A stretch of DNA of 5,708 nucleotides from Candidatus Parcubacteria bacterium (GTDB lineage: Bacteria; Patescibacteriota; Patescibacteriia; Patescibacteriales; UBA12075): NCBI GenBank assembly GCA_023140595.1, contig JAGLLI010000138.1:1-5708 (forward strand). Direction: 5' to 3'. The notes beneath the pieces are model-generated. The model saw only the letters and a program-made list of their open reading frames with translations, was not told the origin of the DNA and searched no databases. The translations under genes were made by a program, and so were the position numbers. Below, piece by piece: positions 1 to 5,708 of the stretch. How positions within the stretch are numbered: position 1 is the first letter of the stretch; every line of letters begins with the position of its first letter.

Positions 1-473
1 TTTATAATATTGACTTAAAAACAATTAGGCTTTTTAGGGTTTACGGTCCGCGAATGAAAATTGCCGACGGACAAATGATACCGGATTTTATCAGTAACGC
101 GCTAGATAAAAAAGATTTAATTATATATGGCGATAAAAATTTTAATTCATCTTTTTGCTATATTAGCGATTGCATTGACGCGATAATGAAATTAATGGAA
201 TCCGATATTGAAACGCCGATTAATATCGGATCGGACGTGAAAATAAATTTAACTGATTTGGCTGATAAAATAATTAAGATTATTGATAAAAATTTAAAAA
301 TAGAATATAAAGAGCCTGTTATTTTTATGAAGCCTTTATGCGTGCCGGATATTTCAAAAGCCAGAAATGAATTAGGCTGGATGCCTGTAATTTCATTGGA
401 CAAAGGATTAGAAAAAACAATTTATGAGCTTAGGGCAAGTAAAGGCTTAAAAACCGTTAAAGAGGCAATATGA
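1..473 (+). CDS. NAD-dependent epimerase/dehydratase, UDP-glucuronate decarboxylase-like (3' part)
   Basis: This is the C-terminal half of an extended short-chain dehydrogenase/reductase acting on a nucleotide sugar. The frame is open from base 3 with no stop upstream, so the ATG at 54 is internal and the gene begins outside the window. Visible motifs are RVYGPRM at 36-56 followed by a DG pair, IYGD and then SFCYISD near 150-170, the NIGSD loop at 222-236, and PDISKARNELGW at 345-380. These match the substrate-binding half of UDP-glucuronate decarboxylases (UXS), which make UDP-xylose. The Rossmann glycine motif and the catalytic YxxxK lie upstream and cannot be checked. About 156 residues are visible of the roughly 310 usual. 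The TGA stop overlaps the next start as ATGA. In this operon it would supply an activated sugar to the transferases. The superfamily is secure; exact substrate is inferred, and another NDP-sugar epimerase or dehydratase is possible. Confidence 0.88.
   Translation, partial: YNIDLKTIRLFRVYGPRMKIADGQMIPDFISNALDKKDLIIYGDKNFNSSFCYISDCIDAIMKLMESDIETPINIGSDVKINLTDLADKIIKIIDKNLKIEYKEPVIFMKPLCVPDISKARNELGWMPVISLDKGLEKTIYELRASKGLKTVKEAI
461..465 (+). promoter_or_regulatory. Ribosome binding site of the GT2 gene
   Basis: AGAGG lies four bases before the ATG at 470, inside the last codons of the preceding gene. It is the only convincing Shine-Dalgarno match ahead of a start in this window. It supports the ATG at 470 and the ATGA overlap as a real re-initiation point. 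Confidence 0.55.
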
Positions 474-1165
474 ATATAGACACAAAAATATTTTGCATTA
501 TTCCATCTTATAATGAACAGGACAGAATTAAAAAAACAATTTTAGATGTTAAAAAAATAATTAAAAATATAGTTGTTATTGATGATGGTTCGTCTGATAA
601 AATTTATGAAAGAGCAAAAGAAACCGGCGTAACGGTTTTAAGACATGTTATTAATCGCGGACAGGGTGCGGCACTTCAAACAGGCAATAAGTTTGCTTAT
701 GATAATGGAGCCGAAATAGCCGTGCATTTTGACGCGGATGGGCAATTTCTAGCAAATGAAATTCCAAGATTGTTAAAACCTTTACTGCGTAATGAATGCG
801 ATATTTCTTTGGGGTCGCGTTTTATCGAAGGCGCGTCGAAAATGCCTTGGACAAAAAAATATATTTTATTTCCAATCGCGCGTTTGGTAAACTATGTTTT
901 GCTGGGTGTAAAATTAACAGACCCTCAAAGCGGTTTTCGCGCGCTTAACCGCAAGGCAATGGAAAATATTGTGATTGAACAAGACGGTTCGGCACATTGC
1001 AGTGAAATTTTATATAAAGCTAATATTAATAAATTAAAAATTAAAGAAGCGCCGATGACTGTTATTTATAACGAGTATGGACAAAGCCTGTTCAAAGGTA
1101 AGGGAAGAAAAAAAGGAGGGATTCAAATAATTAAAGATTTGCTTTTAGCAAAAATTATGCAATAA
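470..1165 (+). CDS. GT2 family glycosyltransferase, polyprenyl-phosphate sugar synthase-like
   Basis: This GT-A fold family 2 transferase resembles dolichol/polyprenyl-phosphate mannosyl- or glucosyltransferases (DPM1/DPMS type), which move a sugar from an NDP-sugar to a lipid phosphate at the cytoplasmic face of the membrane. In order it shows IPSYNEQDRI (residues 11-20), VVIDDGSSD (35-43) with the nucleotide-binding DD, NRGQGAAL (62-69), the metal-binding DAD in FDADGQF (87-93), and DPQSGFRAL (151-159). The C-terminus (200-231) is basic and carries no transmembrane helix, so the protein matches the catalytic domain alone at 231 residues. The start at 470 is supported by AGAGG and the ATGA overlap with the epimerase. 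A DUF2304 membrane protein follows after four bases, a common pairing that may provide the membrane anchor. Donor sugar and acceptor lipid cannot be read from sequence. Confidence 0.92.
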   Translation: MNIDTKIFCIIPSYNEQDRIKKTILDVKKIIKNIVVIDDGSSDKIYERAKETGVTVLRHVINRGQGAALQTGNKFAYDNGAEIAVHFDADGQFLANEIPRLLKPLLRNECDISLGSRFIEGASKMPWTKKYILFPIARLVNYVLLGVKLTDPQSGFRALNRKAMENIVIEQDGSAHCSEILYKANINKLKIKEAPMTVIYNEYGQSLFKGKGRKKGGIQIIKDLLLAKIMQ

Positions 1166-1169
1166 AAAT

Positions 1170-1490
1170 ATGTTTCAACAAATAATCGCGTTATTGGTAA
1201 TAGCATTTTTTTTAGCAAGAATTTTCAGGCAAAGAAAAAACAATCAAGTAAGCAGAACGGAATTTTTATTTTGGCTAGTTTTTTGGTTTTTAGCCGCTAT
1301 GATAATTGTCTTTATAAAAAAGATTGACATACTGGTAGCAGGTCTTGGCTTTTCAGCGGCAGGAATAGATGTGATTTTGTATTTAACCGTAGCAGCGCTT
1401 TTTTATATGATTTTTCGCTTGCGCATAAAACTTGAAAAAATAGATAGGGAAATAACTAAGATTGTAAGGGAAATAGCAATTAAAAAATAA
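1170..1490 (+). CDS. DUF2304 family small membrane protein
   Basis: The 106-residue protein matches DUF2304 in length and layout. A first transmembrane helix (about 2-19) is followed by a basic loop (RQRKNN, 20-25) and the conserved S-x-x-EFLFW entry into helix 2 (28-50). A short amphipathic stretch follows, then helix 3 (66-83) and a charged C-terminal helix (84-104) with heptad-like spacing ending ITKIVREIA. Positive charges place the first loop and the C-terminal helix in the cytoplasm. The function is not established. Proteins of this family often sit beside GT2 polyprenyl-phosphate transferases, as here with a four-base gap, so an anchoring or partner role is a reasonable inference. No Shine-Dalgarno site is seen before the ATG, and translation probably continues from the GT2 gene by coupling. 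Confidence 0.85.
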   Translation: MFQQIIALLVIAFFLARIFRQRKNNQVSRTEFLFWLVFWFLAAMIIVFIKKIDILVAGLGFSAAGIDVILYLTVAALFYMIFRLRIKLEKIDREITKIVREIAIKK

Positions 1491-1494
1491 ATAT

Positions 1495-2106
1495 ATGTTG
1501 AGAAAAAAAATAACAGCTTATGAAATGGCAATGGATTTCATAGCCACCGCGCTGGCAATAGCAATGTCAATTTTTTGTTTTTTTTATTTTATTTTGGGAA
1601 ACAGAATGGGCTTAGCCGAAGATCTTGCTAGATTTTTTGCTATTGTTTCTGTTTTTGGGATATTATTTATTTATTGGGCTAAAGTGGAAAAAAATAAAAT
1701 AAAAAAAAACATACGGGAGAGCTCGCTTGACGATATTATAGTTTATTTTATTAAAACTGATAAAATAAAAAATTTAGCGGTAATATTTTTGCAGATATTG
1801 ATCATATTGGGAATAGCTTTCTTTAACGGAGTTGTTAATAGTATTGATGGCTTGCAAGCTTTTTTATTTTTTTCCTTTTCTTTTTTGTGGCACTTGTATA
1901 TTTTTAGAAAAAGGGATGGTTCGCAAATTATGTACGCGACCAACTATGATAAAACAAAAGACATAATTTTTATATTTTTTTTACCGACCCTTCTTTTGGT
2001 GACTGCAATTTGCTGCAAGAAAATAGATATTATTGATCAGGCGCAGGCTTTATCCGTGTTTTTACTGCAATATATTTGGCATAAATATTTAATTAGAAAA
2101 AAATGA
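1495..2106 (+). CDS. Unrecognised six-helix membrane protein with internal duplication
   Basis: I do not recognise a family for this 203-residue protein. Hydrophobic helices are visible at about 12-34, 43-61, 92-110, 120-137, 156-173 and 183-200, arranged as three hairpins separated by charged loops. The last two hairpins align without gaps at an offset of 63 residues (88-140 against 151-203). Shared positions include DK-x-K, an IF pair, ID-x-x-QA and the terminal WH-x-Y-x-x-RK, 17 identities in 53 by hand count. The first hairpin has a similar plan but little identity. No signal peptide or catalytic motif stands out. It lies four bases after the DUF2304 gene and overlaps the next glycosyltransferase as ATGA, so it is made with the glycan enzymes and probably serves them at the membrane. 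A TTG directly follows the ATG; the ATG is preferred. Real gene: confident; function: unknown. Confidence 0.8.
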   Translation: MLRKKITAYEMAMDFIATALAIAMSIFCFFYFILGNRMGLAEDLARFFAIVSVFGILFIYWAKVEKNKIKKNIRESSLDDIIVYFIKTDKIKNLAVIFLQILIILGIAFFNGVVNSIDGLQAFLFFSFSFLWHLYIFRKRDGSQIMYATNYDKTKDIIFIFFLPTLLLVTAICCKKIDIIDQAQALSVFLLQYIWHKYLIRKK

Positions 2107-3215
2107 AAATCGCGCATGTGGTTTGTGTTTACCCGCCGTACAAAGGAGGAATCGGAAATGTCGCGAAAGATTTCGCGTCTTTAATGGAATCTGACAATGA
2201 AGTAACAATCTTCACTCCGGCGCAAAATAATTTAAAATTTAAAGAGAATGGTGGAATAAAAATAAAATATTTAAAGCCGTTTCTGGAGTATGGGAACGGC
2301 GCTTTTTTGCCGCAATTATTCTTTAAATTAAAAGATTTTAATATAGTCCATTTGCATTATCCTTTTTTTGGCGCTTCTGAAACAGTGTGTTTGGCAAAAT
2401 TATTTTTTAAAAAAAGATTTAAGCTTATTATTCATTATCACATGGATACTGACAGCTTGTCTTTTTTTTCAAAAATTTTAAGTATTTTTTCTAAAATAAT
2501 ATTTAAGCCATTATTTAATGTGGCAGATAAAATTACTTTTGCTAGCGAAGGCTATATATTGAAAAGTAAGATAAAAAATTTTTATCAAAAAAACAAGCAA
2601 AAATTTTATTTATTGCCATTTGGCGTTGATACTGATAAATTTTTCCCGAACAAAAACAAAAGAGAGGAAAATAAAATTAATATTTTGTTTGTTGGTGGTC
2701 TTGACAGTGCCCACTATTTTAAAGGAGTTGATATTTTATTTAAAGCGCTTGGAAAAGTTTTAAATGATAAGATAACTTTAGATATAATCGGGCAAGGAGA
2801 TATGCTGGTTGAATATAGAAAAATAGCAAAAGAAATAAAAATGGAAAGGCATGTTAATTTTTTGGGCGGAGTTGATGATGAAGAATTAGTTAGAAATTAT
2901 CAAAAAGCTGATATTTTTGTTTTGCCGTCAATTAACTCGCATGAAGCGTTTGGCGTTGTTCTGCTTGAAGCAATGGCTTGCGGAACGCCGGTTATAGCCT
3001 CCAATCTACACGGCGTAAGAAGCGTTTTTGATAATAAGCAAGAGGGTTTATTCGCGGAGCCTGGCAATATTTCCGACCTAAGAGAAAAAATCAATATTTT
3101 AATCGCTGATAAAAATCTTCGCAAGCAAATGGGCGCGAATGGGAAAAAATTAGTTGATAAAAAATACAGTTTTAAAATACTAAAAGAAAGACTGGAAAAA
3201 ATTTATAATATATGA
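2103..3215 (+). CDS. GT4 family glycosyltransferase (GT-B fold), first of two
   Basis: This is a retaining GT-B glycosyltransferase of family 4, cytoplasmic and expected to add a sugar to a lipid-linked or surface glycan. The N-terminal domain begins MKIAHVVCVYPPYKGGIGN, with the glycine-rich acceptor-side loop at 14-18 and the HLHYP element at 83-87. The C-terminal donor domain begins near 192 with NILFVGGL and has K207-G208 in the FKG phosphate-contact motif. It also carries the E-x7-E signature E281-E289 (EAFGVVLLE), followed by AMACGTPVIAS. At 370 residues it is full length. The start overlaps the previous stop as ATGA, and the end overlaps the next start the same way; no Shine-Dalgarno site is evident, so coupling is likely. 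Donor and linkage are not readable. It differs clearly from its downstream neighbour, so the two probably add different sugars. Confidence 0.93.
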   Translation: MKIAHVVCVYPPYKGGIGNVAKDFASLMESDNEVTIFTPAQNNLKFKENGGIKIKYLKPFLEYGNGAFLPQLFFKLKDFNIVHLHYPFFGASETVCLAKLFFKKRFKLIIHYHMDTDSLSFFSKILSIFSKIIFKPLFNVADKITFASEGYILKSKIKNFYQKNKQKFYLLPFGVDTDKFFPNKNKREENKINILFVGGLDSAHYFKGVDILFKALGKVLNDKITLDIIGQGDMLVEYRKIAKEIKMERHVNFLGGVDDEELVRNYQKADIFVLPSINSHEAFGVVLLEAMACGTPVIASNLHGVRSVFDNKQEGLFAEPGNISDLREKINILIADKNLRKQMGANGKKLVDKKYSFKILKERLEKIYNI

Positions 3216-4357
3216 AAATTTGTTTAATTAATAATCTTTATAAGCCGTTTAGCCGCGGCGGAGCCGATAGGGTATTGGAAATAACACGCGACGGTTTGCG
3301 TGAGCGCGGTTTTGATGTTTTTGTTATTTCAACAAAGCCCTATTTTTCAAAATATATTGATAATAAAAATTATTATCTAAAATCTTTTTTTTATTATTTA
3401 AATAAAATTCCCAAACCAGTAAGATTGTTTTATCATTTGGCTGATTTTTTAAGCGTAAGAAAATATTTTCAAATTAAAAAGATTTTAAAAAAAGAAAAGC
3501 CAAATTTGATTATTACGCATAATTTTAAGGGATTGGGATTGTTGATTTTTAAAGCGATTAAAAATAGCAAAATAAAACATGTCCGTGTTTTGCATGACAT
3601 TCAATTAATTCATCCATCAGGCTTGATTATCGTCGGCAAAGAAGATATGTTAGAAAATTTTTTTACTAAAATTTATTATTCCGTTGTTAGCAAGATAATC
3701 AATTCTCCTAGTTTAATAATTTCTCCCTCAAAATGGCTGATGCGCGAACATGAAAAAAGAGGATTTTTTAAAAATTCAAAAAAAATTGTTATTCCCAATC
3801 CCGTTGTTATTAAAAATAATTTTTATTTAAAAAATAAAAGAAACAACGCGATTAATTTTTTATATGTCGGGGAGCTAGAGGCTCACAAAGGAGTAATATT
3901 TTTGCTTAACGCTTTTAATAAATTCAGTGAAAATAAAAATATAAAATTATCAATAATAGGCAAAGGGAGTAAGCGCGGCAAGATTGAGAACGCGTTAAAC
4001 GCAAAAATTAAACTGCTTGGATGGAAAACAAATGATGAAGTAAAAAAAATCATGAAAGAATCCGATTGTTTAATTATGCCGTCTTTATGCTATGAAAATT
4101 CTCCTACCGTTATTTACGAGGCCGCATCTTTAGGCTTGCCCGTGCTGGCTTCGCGCATTGGCGGAATAACCGAGCTTATTCATAATCTTGGGGGAATTCT
4201 TTTTAAAGCCGGCAGTGAAAAAGATTTATCTGAAAAAATAAATTATATATTAAAAAATCCCAATATTTTAGAAAAAATCGGGGTTAGTTCTAGGGATAAA
4301 ATTAATGAATTTTCAGTTGAGAATTATTTTGGGAAGTTGAAAGATGTATTGAATTAA
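3212..4357 (+). CDS. GT4 family glycosyltransferase (GT-B fold), second of two
   Basis: This second GT-B family 4 enzyme is 381 residues long and complete. The N-terminus MKICLINNLYKPFSRGGADR carries the GG loop at 16-17, and the N-domain includes ITHNFKG (101-107) and VLHD (126-129). The donor domain starts near 213 with INFLYVGEL, has HKG (225-227) at the sugar-phosphate contact, and shows the E-x7-E pair E295-E303 within YENSPTVIYEA, followed by GLPVLAS. The N-domain is rich in aromatic residues and lysine at 44-90, which would suit contact with a membrane or lipid acceptor (inference). It is the last gene of the + strand cluster, and its TAA shares four bases with the stop of the opposing pilus gene. 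Substrates are unknown. Confidence 0.93.
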   Translation: MKICLINNLYKPFSRGGADRVLEITRDGLRERGFDVFVISTKPYFSKYIDNKNYYLKSFFYYLNKIPKPVRLFYHLADFLSVRKYFQIKKILKKEKPNLIITHNFKGLGLLIFKAIKNSKIKHVRVLHDIQLIHPSGLIIVGKEDMLENFFTKIYYSVVSKIINSPSLIISPSKWLMREHEKRGFFKNSKKIVIPNPVVIKNNFYLKNKRNNAINFLYVGELEAHKGVIFLLNAFNKFSENKNIKLSIIGKGSKRGKIENALNAKIKLLGWKTNDEVKKIMKESDCLIMPSLCYENSPTVIYEAASLGLPVLASRIGGITELIHNLGGILFKAGSEKDLSEKINYILKNPNILEKIGVSSRDKINEFSVENYFGKLKDVLN

Positions 4358-4635
4358 TCACGAGGCGCCCTTTGGGTGAAAATATTATTCACATAATTTA
4401 TTTGCCTTGGTTTTGTTTTGTTTTTTGTTTCTTCCAGAATTTCTTCAAAACCCTTGATGTTTAAACTTTCTTTTTCTGTTTTACTTTGCGAAAGCAAAAA
4501 TTCGCTGTCAATTGTTATTGTTTTATATATGTTTTCTTGAAGAAATTTCGCAAGAAAAACGCAAGAAATCATACTTGCAAATATTATAAAAAAGTAAATA
4601 TAATTAAATAATTTTTTATTATTAATTTTTTGCAT
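4354..4635 (-). CDS. Small single-pass membrane protein, last gene of the pilus operon
   Basis: The protein is 93 residues if started at the ATG at 4635. It has a short basic N-terminus, one transmembrane helix (about 12-32), then a polar segment with SLNIKGFEEILEETKNK (57-73), predicted helical, and a tail containing NNIF near 83-86. This resembles an unnamed small protein that often follows PilO in Patescibacteria pilus operons (recollection, not checked). By position it could stand in for the PilP partner of PilN/PilO, but no sequence match to PilP is claimed. An open frame extends to a TTG at 4677, which would add 14 residues and overlap pilO by ten bases. I reject that start because the added residues come from a GC-rich inverted repeat. 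The final residues TQRAPRD also come from a GC-rich patch and may be an acquired tail. The stop shares four bases with the opposing glycosyltransferase stop. Confidence 0.65.
   Translation of the reverse strand: MQKINNKKLFNYIYFFIIFASMISCVFLAKFLQENIYKTITIDSEFLLSQSKTEKESLNIKGFEEILEETKNKTKPRQINYVNNIFTQRAPRD
4366..4378. other. Small GC-rich hairpin at the convergent operon ends
   Basis: The arm CGCCC (4366-4370) can pair with GGGTG (4374-4378) across a TTT loop, giving five pairs including one G-T. It sits nine bases past the + strand stop and inside the last codons of the - strand gene. This GC-rich patch stands out in very AT-rich surroundings. No T-run follows on either strand, so it does not qualify as a standard intrinsic terminator, although its place between converging operons would suit weak transcript-end formation. 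Confidence 0.25.
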
Positions 4636-4640
4636 ATTTA

Positions 4641-4665
4641 TGCGCCAAAGCTTAGCGAAGGCGTA
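4641..4665 (-). repeat. GC-rich inverted-repeat element between pilO and the last pilus gene
   Basis: Outer arms at 4641-4646 and 4660-4665 pair over six positions (four G-C, one A-T, one G-T). The interior holds the palindrome AAGCTT at 4648-4653. Its GC content is far above that of its neighbours. On the - strand its reading yields YAFAKLWR, which resembles the AFAK-type false translations I recall from dispersed repeats in Patescibacteria genomes. Only one copy is in the window, so repetition is unproven. It occupies most of the 32-base gap between the pilO stop and the preferred downstream start. Confidence 0.4.
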
Positions 4666-4667
4666 AA

Positions 4668-5243
4668 TTATTTCCAATAAGTTAAAGCATTTATTGTTAT
4701 TTTTACAGAATTATTTTGATTTGCGTCATCTTTGCCAAGTTTATTAATGCCGTTGATATTAATTGAGTTGATTGTTATATAGTAAGTAAGCGCCTCCAAG
4801 TCGGCGATATATTGGACGATGTTTTTAAATTCTCCGTTTGCGTCAATTATAAGCGGCTGGGTTTGATAAACGTCATCGTCTTTTTTTGTTTGACCAGGGG
4901 CGATGTTTAATCTTTGCTCAATATTGTTATTATTGGCAACAGATTCCAGCAGAGTTATAAAATCAAGCTCGCGATTTATATTTATAAAAATTTTATCAAG
5001 TTCCAAAAGTTCGGGTTCTATTTTTTTTATTTGTTCATTCAGCCCTATGATATTTTTATCTTTTGACATCCTGTCTTCCAGCTCAATTTTTTTGGCAATA
5101 ATATTTTCTTTTTGAGTTTTAATTTTTTTTATCAAAGGAAAAGTAAAAAAATAAGCTATTAAAAAAAATAAAATCAAGCTCGTTAAAACTCTAATTGTTA
5201 TTTTTTTCTTTATATCAAGATTAAAGCTGTTGTTTAAATTCAT
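4668..5243 (-). CDS. pilO: Type IV pilus inner-membrane assembly protein PilO
   Basis: PilO forms a heterodimer with PilN in the inner membrane and links the cytoplasmic PilM to the rest of the type IV pilus (or related type II secretion) machine. The 191-residue protein has the family layout: a short basic N-terminus, one transmembrane helix (17-38), a coiled-coil stretch rich in K, E, I and L (39-90), and a C-terminal ferredoxin-like domain (93-190). The latter contains the typical G-x-F-x-x-I-x-x-Y-I-x-x-LE helix (137-150) and the following beta strand ITINSININ. Identification rests on this architecture and on position just after pilN, since primary sequence is poorly conserved in the family. 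The ATG at 5243 lies 23 bases inside the pilN end, in another frame, and no Shine-Dalgarno site is visible, so translation is probably coupled. A 109-KDDD-like acidic linker with asparagine runs fits the AT-rich genome. Confidence 0.85.
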   Translation of the reverse strand: MNLNNSFNLDIKKKITIRVLTSLILFFLIAYFFTFPLIKKIKTQKENIIAKKIELEDRMSKDKNIIGLNEQIKKIEPELLELDKIFININRELDFITLLESVANNNNIEQRLNIAPGQTKKDDDVYQTQPLIIDANGEFKNIVQYIADLEALTYYITINSININGINKLGKDDANQNNSVKITINALTYWK

Positions 5244-5708
5244 AAGAATTGATTACGGTTGTTATTTCAAAATTTATATCGTTTTTTTCCAATAAATTTT
5301 TGATTGGAAGCTTAATTTCGTTGAAATTTTCATATTTTTCAAGGCTATCTTTTAACAATAATAAACTGTTTCTTGTTTTCGCGTTTCCTGATAAAGAAAG
5401 CGTATTATTGCTTTTATTGATATTTATTTTGTTAATTTTAATATCATTATTGATGGTTTTGCTCACGCGCAAAATTATGTTTGTCCAATCAATATTATTA
5501 TTTTGGATGTTCGCTATATAATCAATCTTATTGTTAATCTCTTTAATTTTTTTAAGATAATCTTCAGTGCTTTTTGAAGTGTTCGCGTTTTTTTCAATTG
5601 TTTCTTCAAAATATAATTGTAAATAAAATTCAGCGGCAAAAAGAATTCCTGAGAAAATTATAATAAATAAAAAAACAGTCCCGATAATTTTTTTTATAAA
5701 TTTATCAA
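5221..5708 (-). CDS. pilN: Type IV pilus inner-membrane assembly protein PilN (5' end outside window)
   Basis: PilN pairs with PilO and, through its N-terminal cytoplasmic tail, binds PilM. My translation stays open from the right edge to the TAA at 5221-5223, giving 161 residues. A shorter reading from the TTG at 5472 would begin mid-domain and is rejected. Visible in order are a transmembrane helix (about 5633-5700), a coiled-coil of K, E, I and N (about 5515-5620), and the ferredoxin-like domain. The domain has TLSLSGNAKTRNSLLLLKDSLEK (around 5335-5405) and then the family-typical end LPIKNLLEKNDINFEITTVI. The PilM-binding N-terminal motif (usually INLLP) and start codon lie beyond the edge, perhaps 20-40 residues away. 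The end overlaps pilO by 23 bases. pilM would be expected just upstream. Confidence 0.87.
   Translation of the reverse strand, partial: DKFIKKIIGTVFLFIIIFSGILFAAEFYLQLYFEETIEKNANTSKSTEDYLKKIKEINNKIDYIANIQNNNIDWTNIILRVSKTINNDIKINKININKSNNTLSLSGNAKTRNSLLLLKDSLEKYENFNEIKLPIKNLLEKNDINFEITTVINSYEFKQQL

Noticed and set aside
158..403. Open frame of 81 codons on the - strand
   Set aside because: It lies wholly inside the epimerase gene, whose protein motifs are clear.
1680..1720. Homopolymer A and T runs, here and elsewhere, as possible frameshift or slippage sites
   Set aside because: Every gene reads through intact at family length, so the runs reflect composition and no broken frame is seen.
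1743..1943. Open frame of 66 codons on the - strand
   Set aside because: It is antisense to the six-helix membrane protein and has no recognisable domain or start signal.
2900..3124. Open frame of 74 codons on the - strand
   Set aside because: It is antisense to the conserved donor domain of the first GT4 gene.
4366..4378. Intrinsic terminator for either operon
   Set aside because: The stem is five pairs with one G-T and neither strand has a T-run after it.
4903..5115. Serine-rich hydrophobic open frame of 70 codons on the + strand
   Set aside because: It mirrors the coiled-coil region of pilO; the Ser/Phe/Ile richness is what antisense of Lys/Glu/Asn codons gives.
5221..5472. Separate small 83-residue gene starting at TTG 5472
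   Set aside because: The same frame stays open to the window edge and upstream codons supply the PilN membrane helix and coiled coil, so this is only the end of pilN.
5249..5521. Hydrophobic open frame of 90 codons on the + strand
   Set aside because: It is antisense to the PilN ferredoxin-like domain and is explained by complementary AT-rich codons.

Overview
The window is AT-rich throughout, with long runs of A and T and lysine-, isoleucine- and asparagine-heavy proteins. Genes are short and packed with almost no spacer, and clear Shine-Dalgarno sites are rare. Together with a PilN/PilO type IV pilus operon beside a glycosyltransferase cluster containing a DUF2304 protein, this suggests a candidate-phylum bacterium of the Patescibacteria (CPR) type. 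That assignment is inference from style and gene content, since no marker gene is present. Several genes end in TGA within ATGA stop/start overlaps, so TGA acts as a stop and the code looks standard.

The left three quarters (1-4357, + strand) is one operon that enters from outside the window. It holds the 3' half of a nucleotide-sugar epimerase/decarboxylase (1-473), a GT2 polyprenyl-phosphate sugar transferase-like protein (470-1165), a DUF2304 membrane protein (1170-1490), an unrecognised six-helix membrane protein (1495-2106), and two GT-B fold family 4 glycosyltransferases (2103-3215, 3212-4357). Junctions are either 4-base ATGA overlaps or 4-base gaps, which implies co-transcription and translational coupling. 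The likely job is building a surface glycan or glycolipid: an NDP-sugar is made, loaded onto a lipid carrier at the membrane, and extended by the GT4 enzymes.

The right quarter (4354-5708, - strand) is the 3' end of a type IV pilus inner-membrane operon: a partial pilN running off the right edge, pilO overlapping it by 23 bases, and a small single-pass membrane protein in last position. The two operons converge and their stop codons overlap at 4354-4357. No promoter, RNA gene, mobile element or CRISPR array was found, and no stretch over 300 bases lacks a gene.

The less ordinary points are an internal duplication in the unknown membrane protein, a GT2/DUF2304 pair resembling a split DPM1/DPM3 arrangement, and a GC-rich inverted-repeat element between pilO and the last pilus gene that produces a misleading N-terminal extension. 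I saw no convincing new defence or mobile system.
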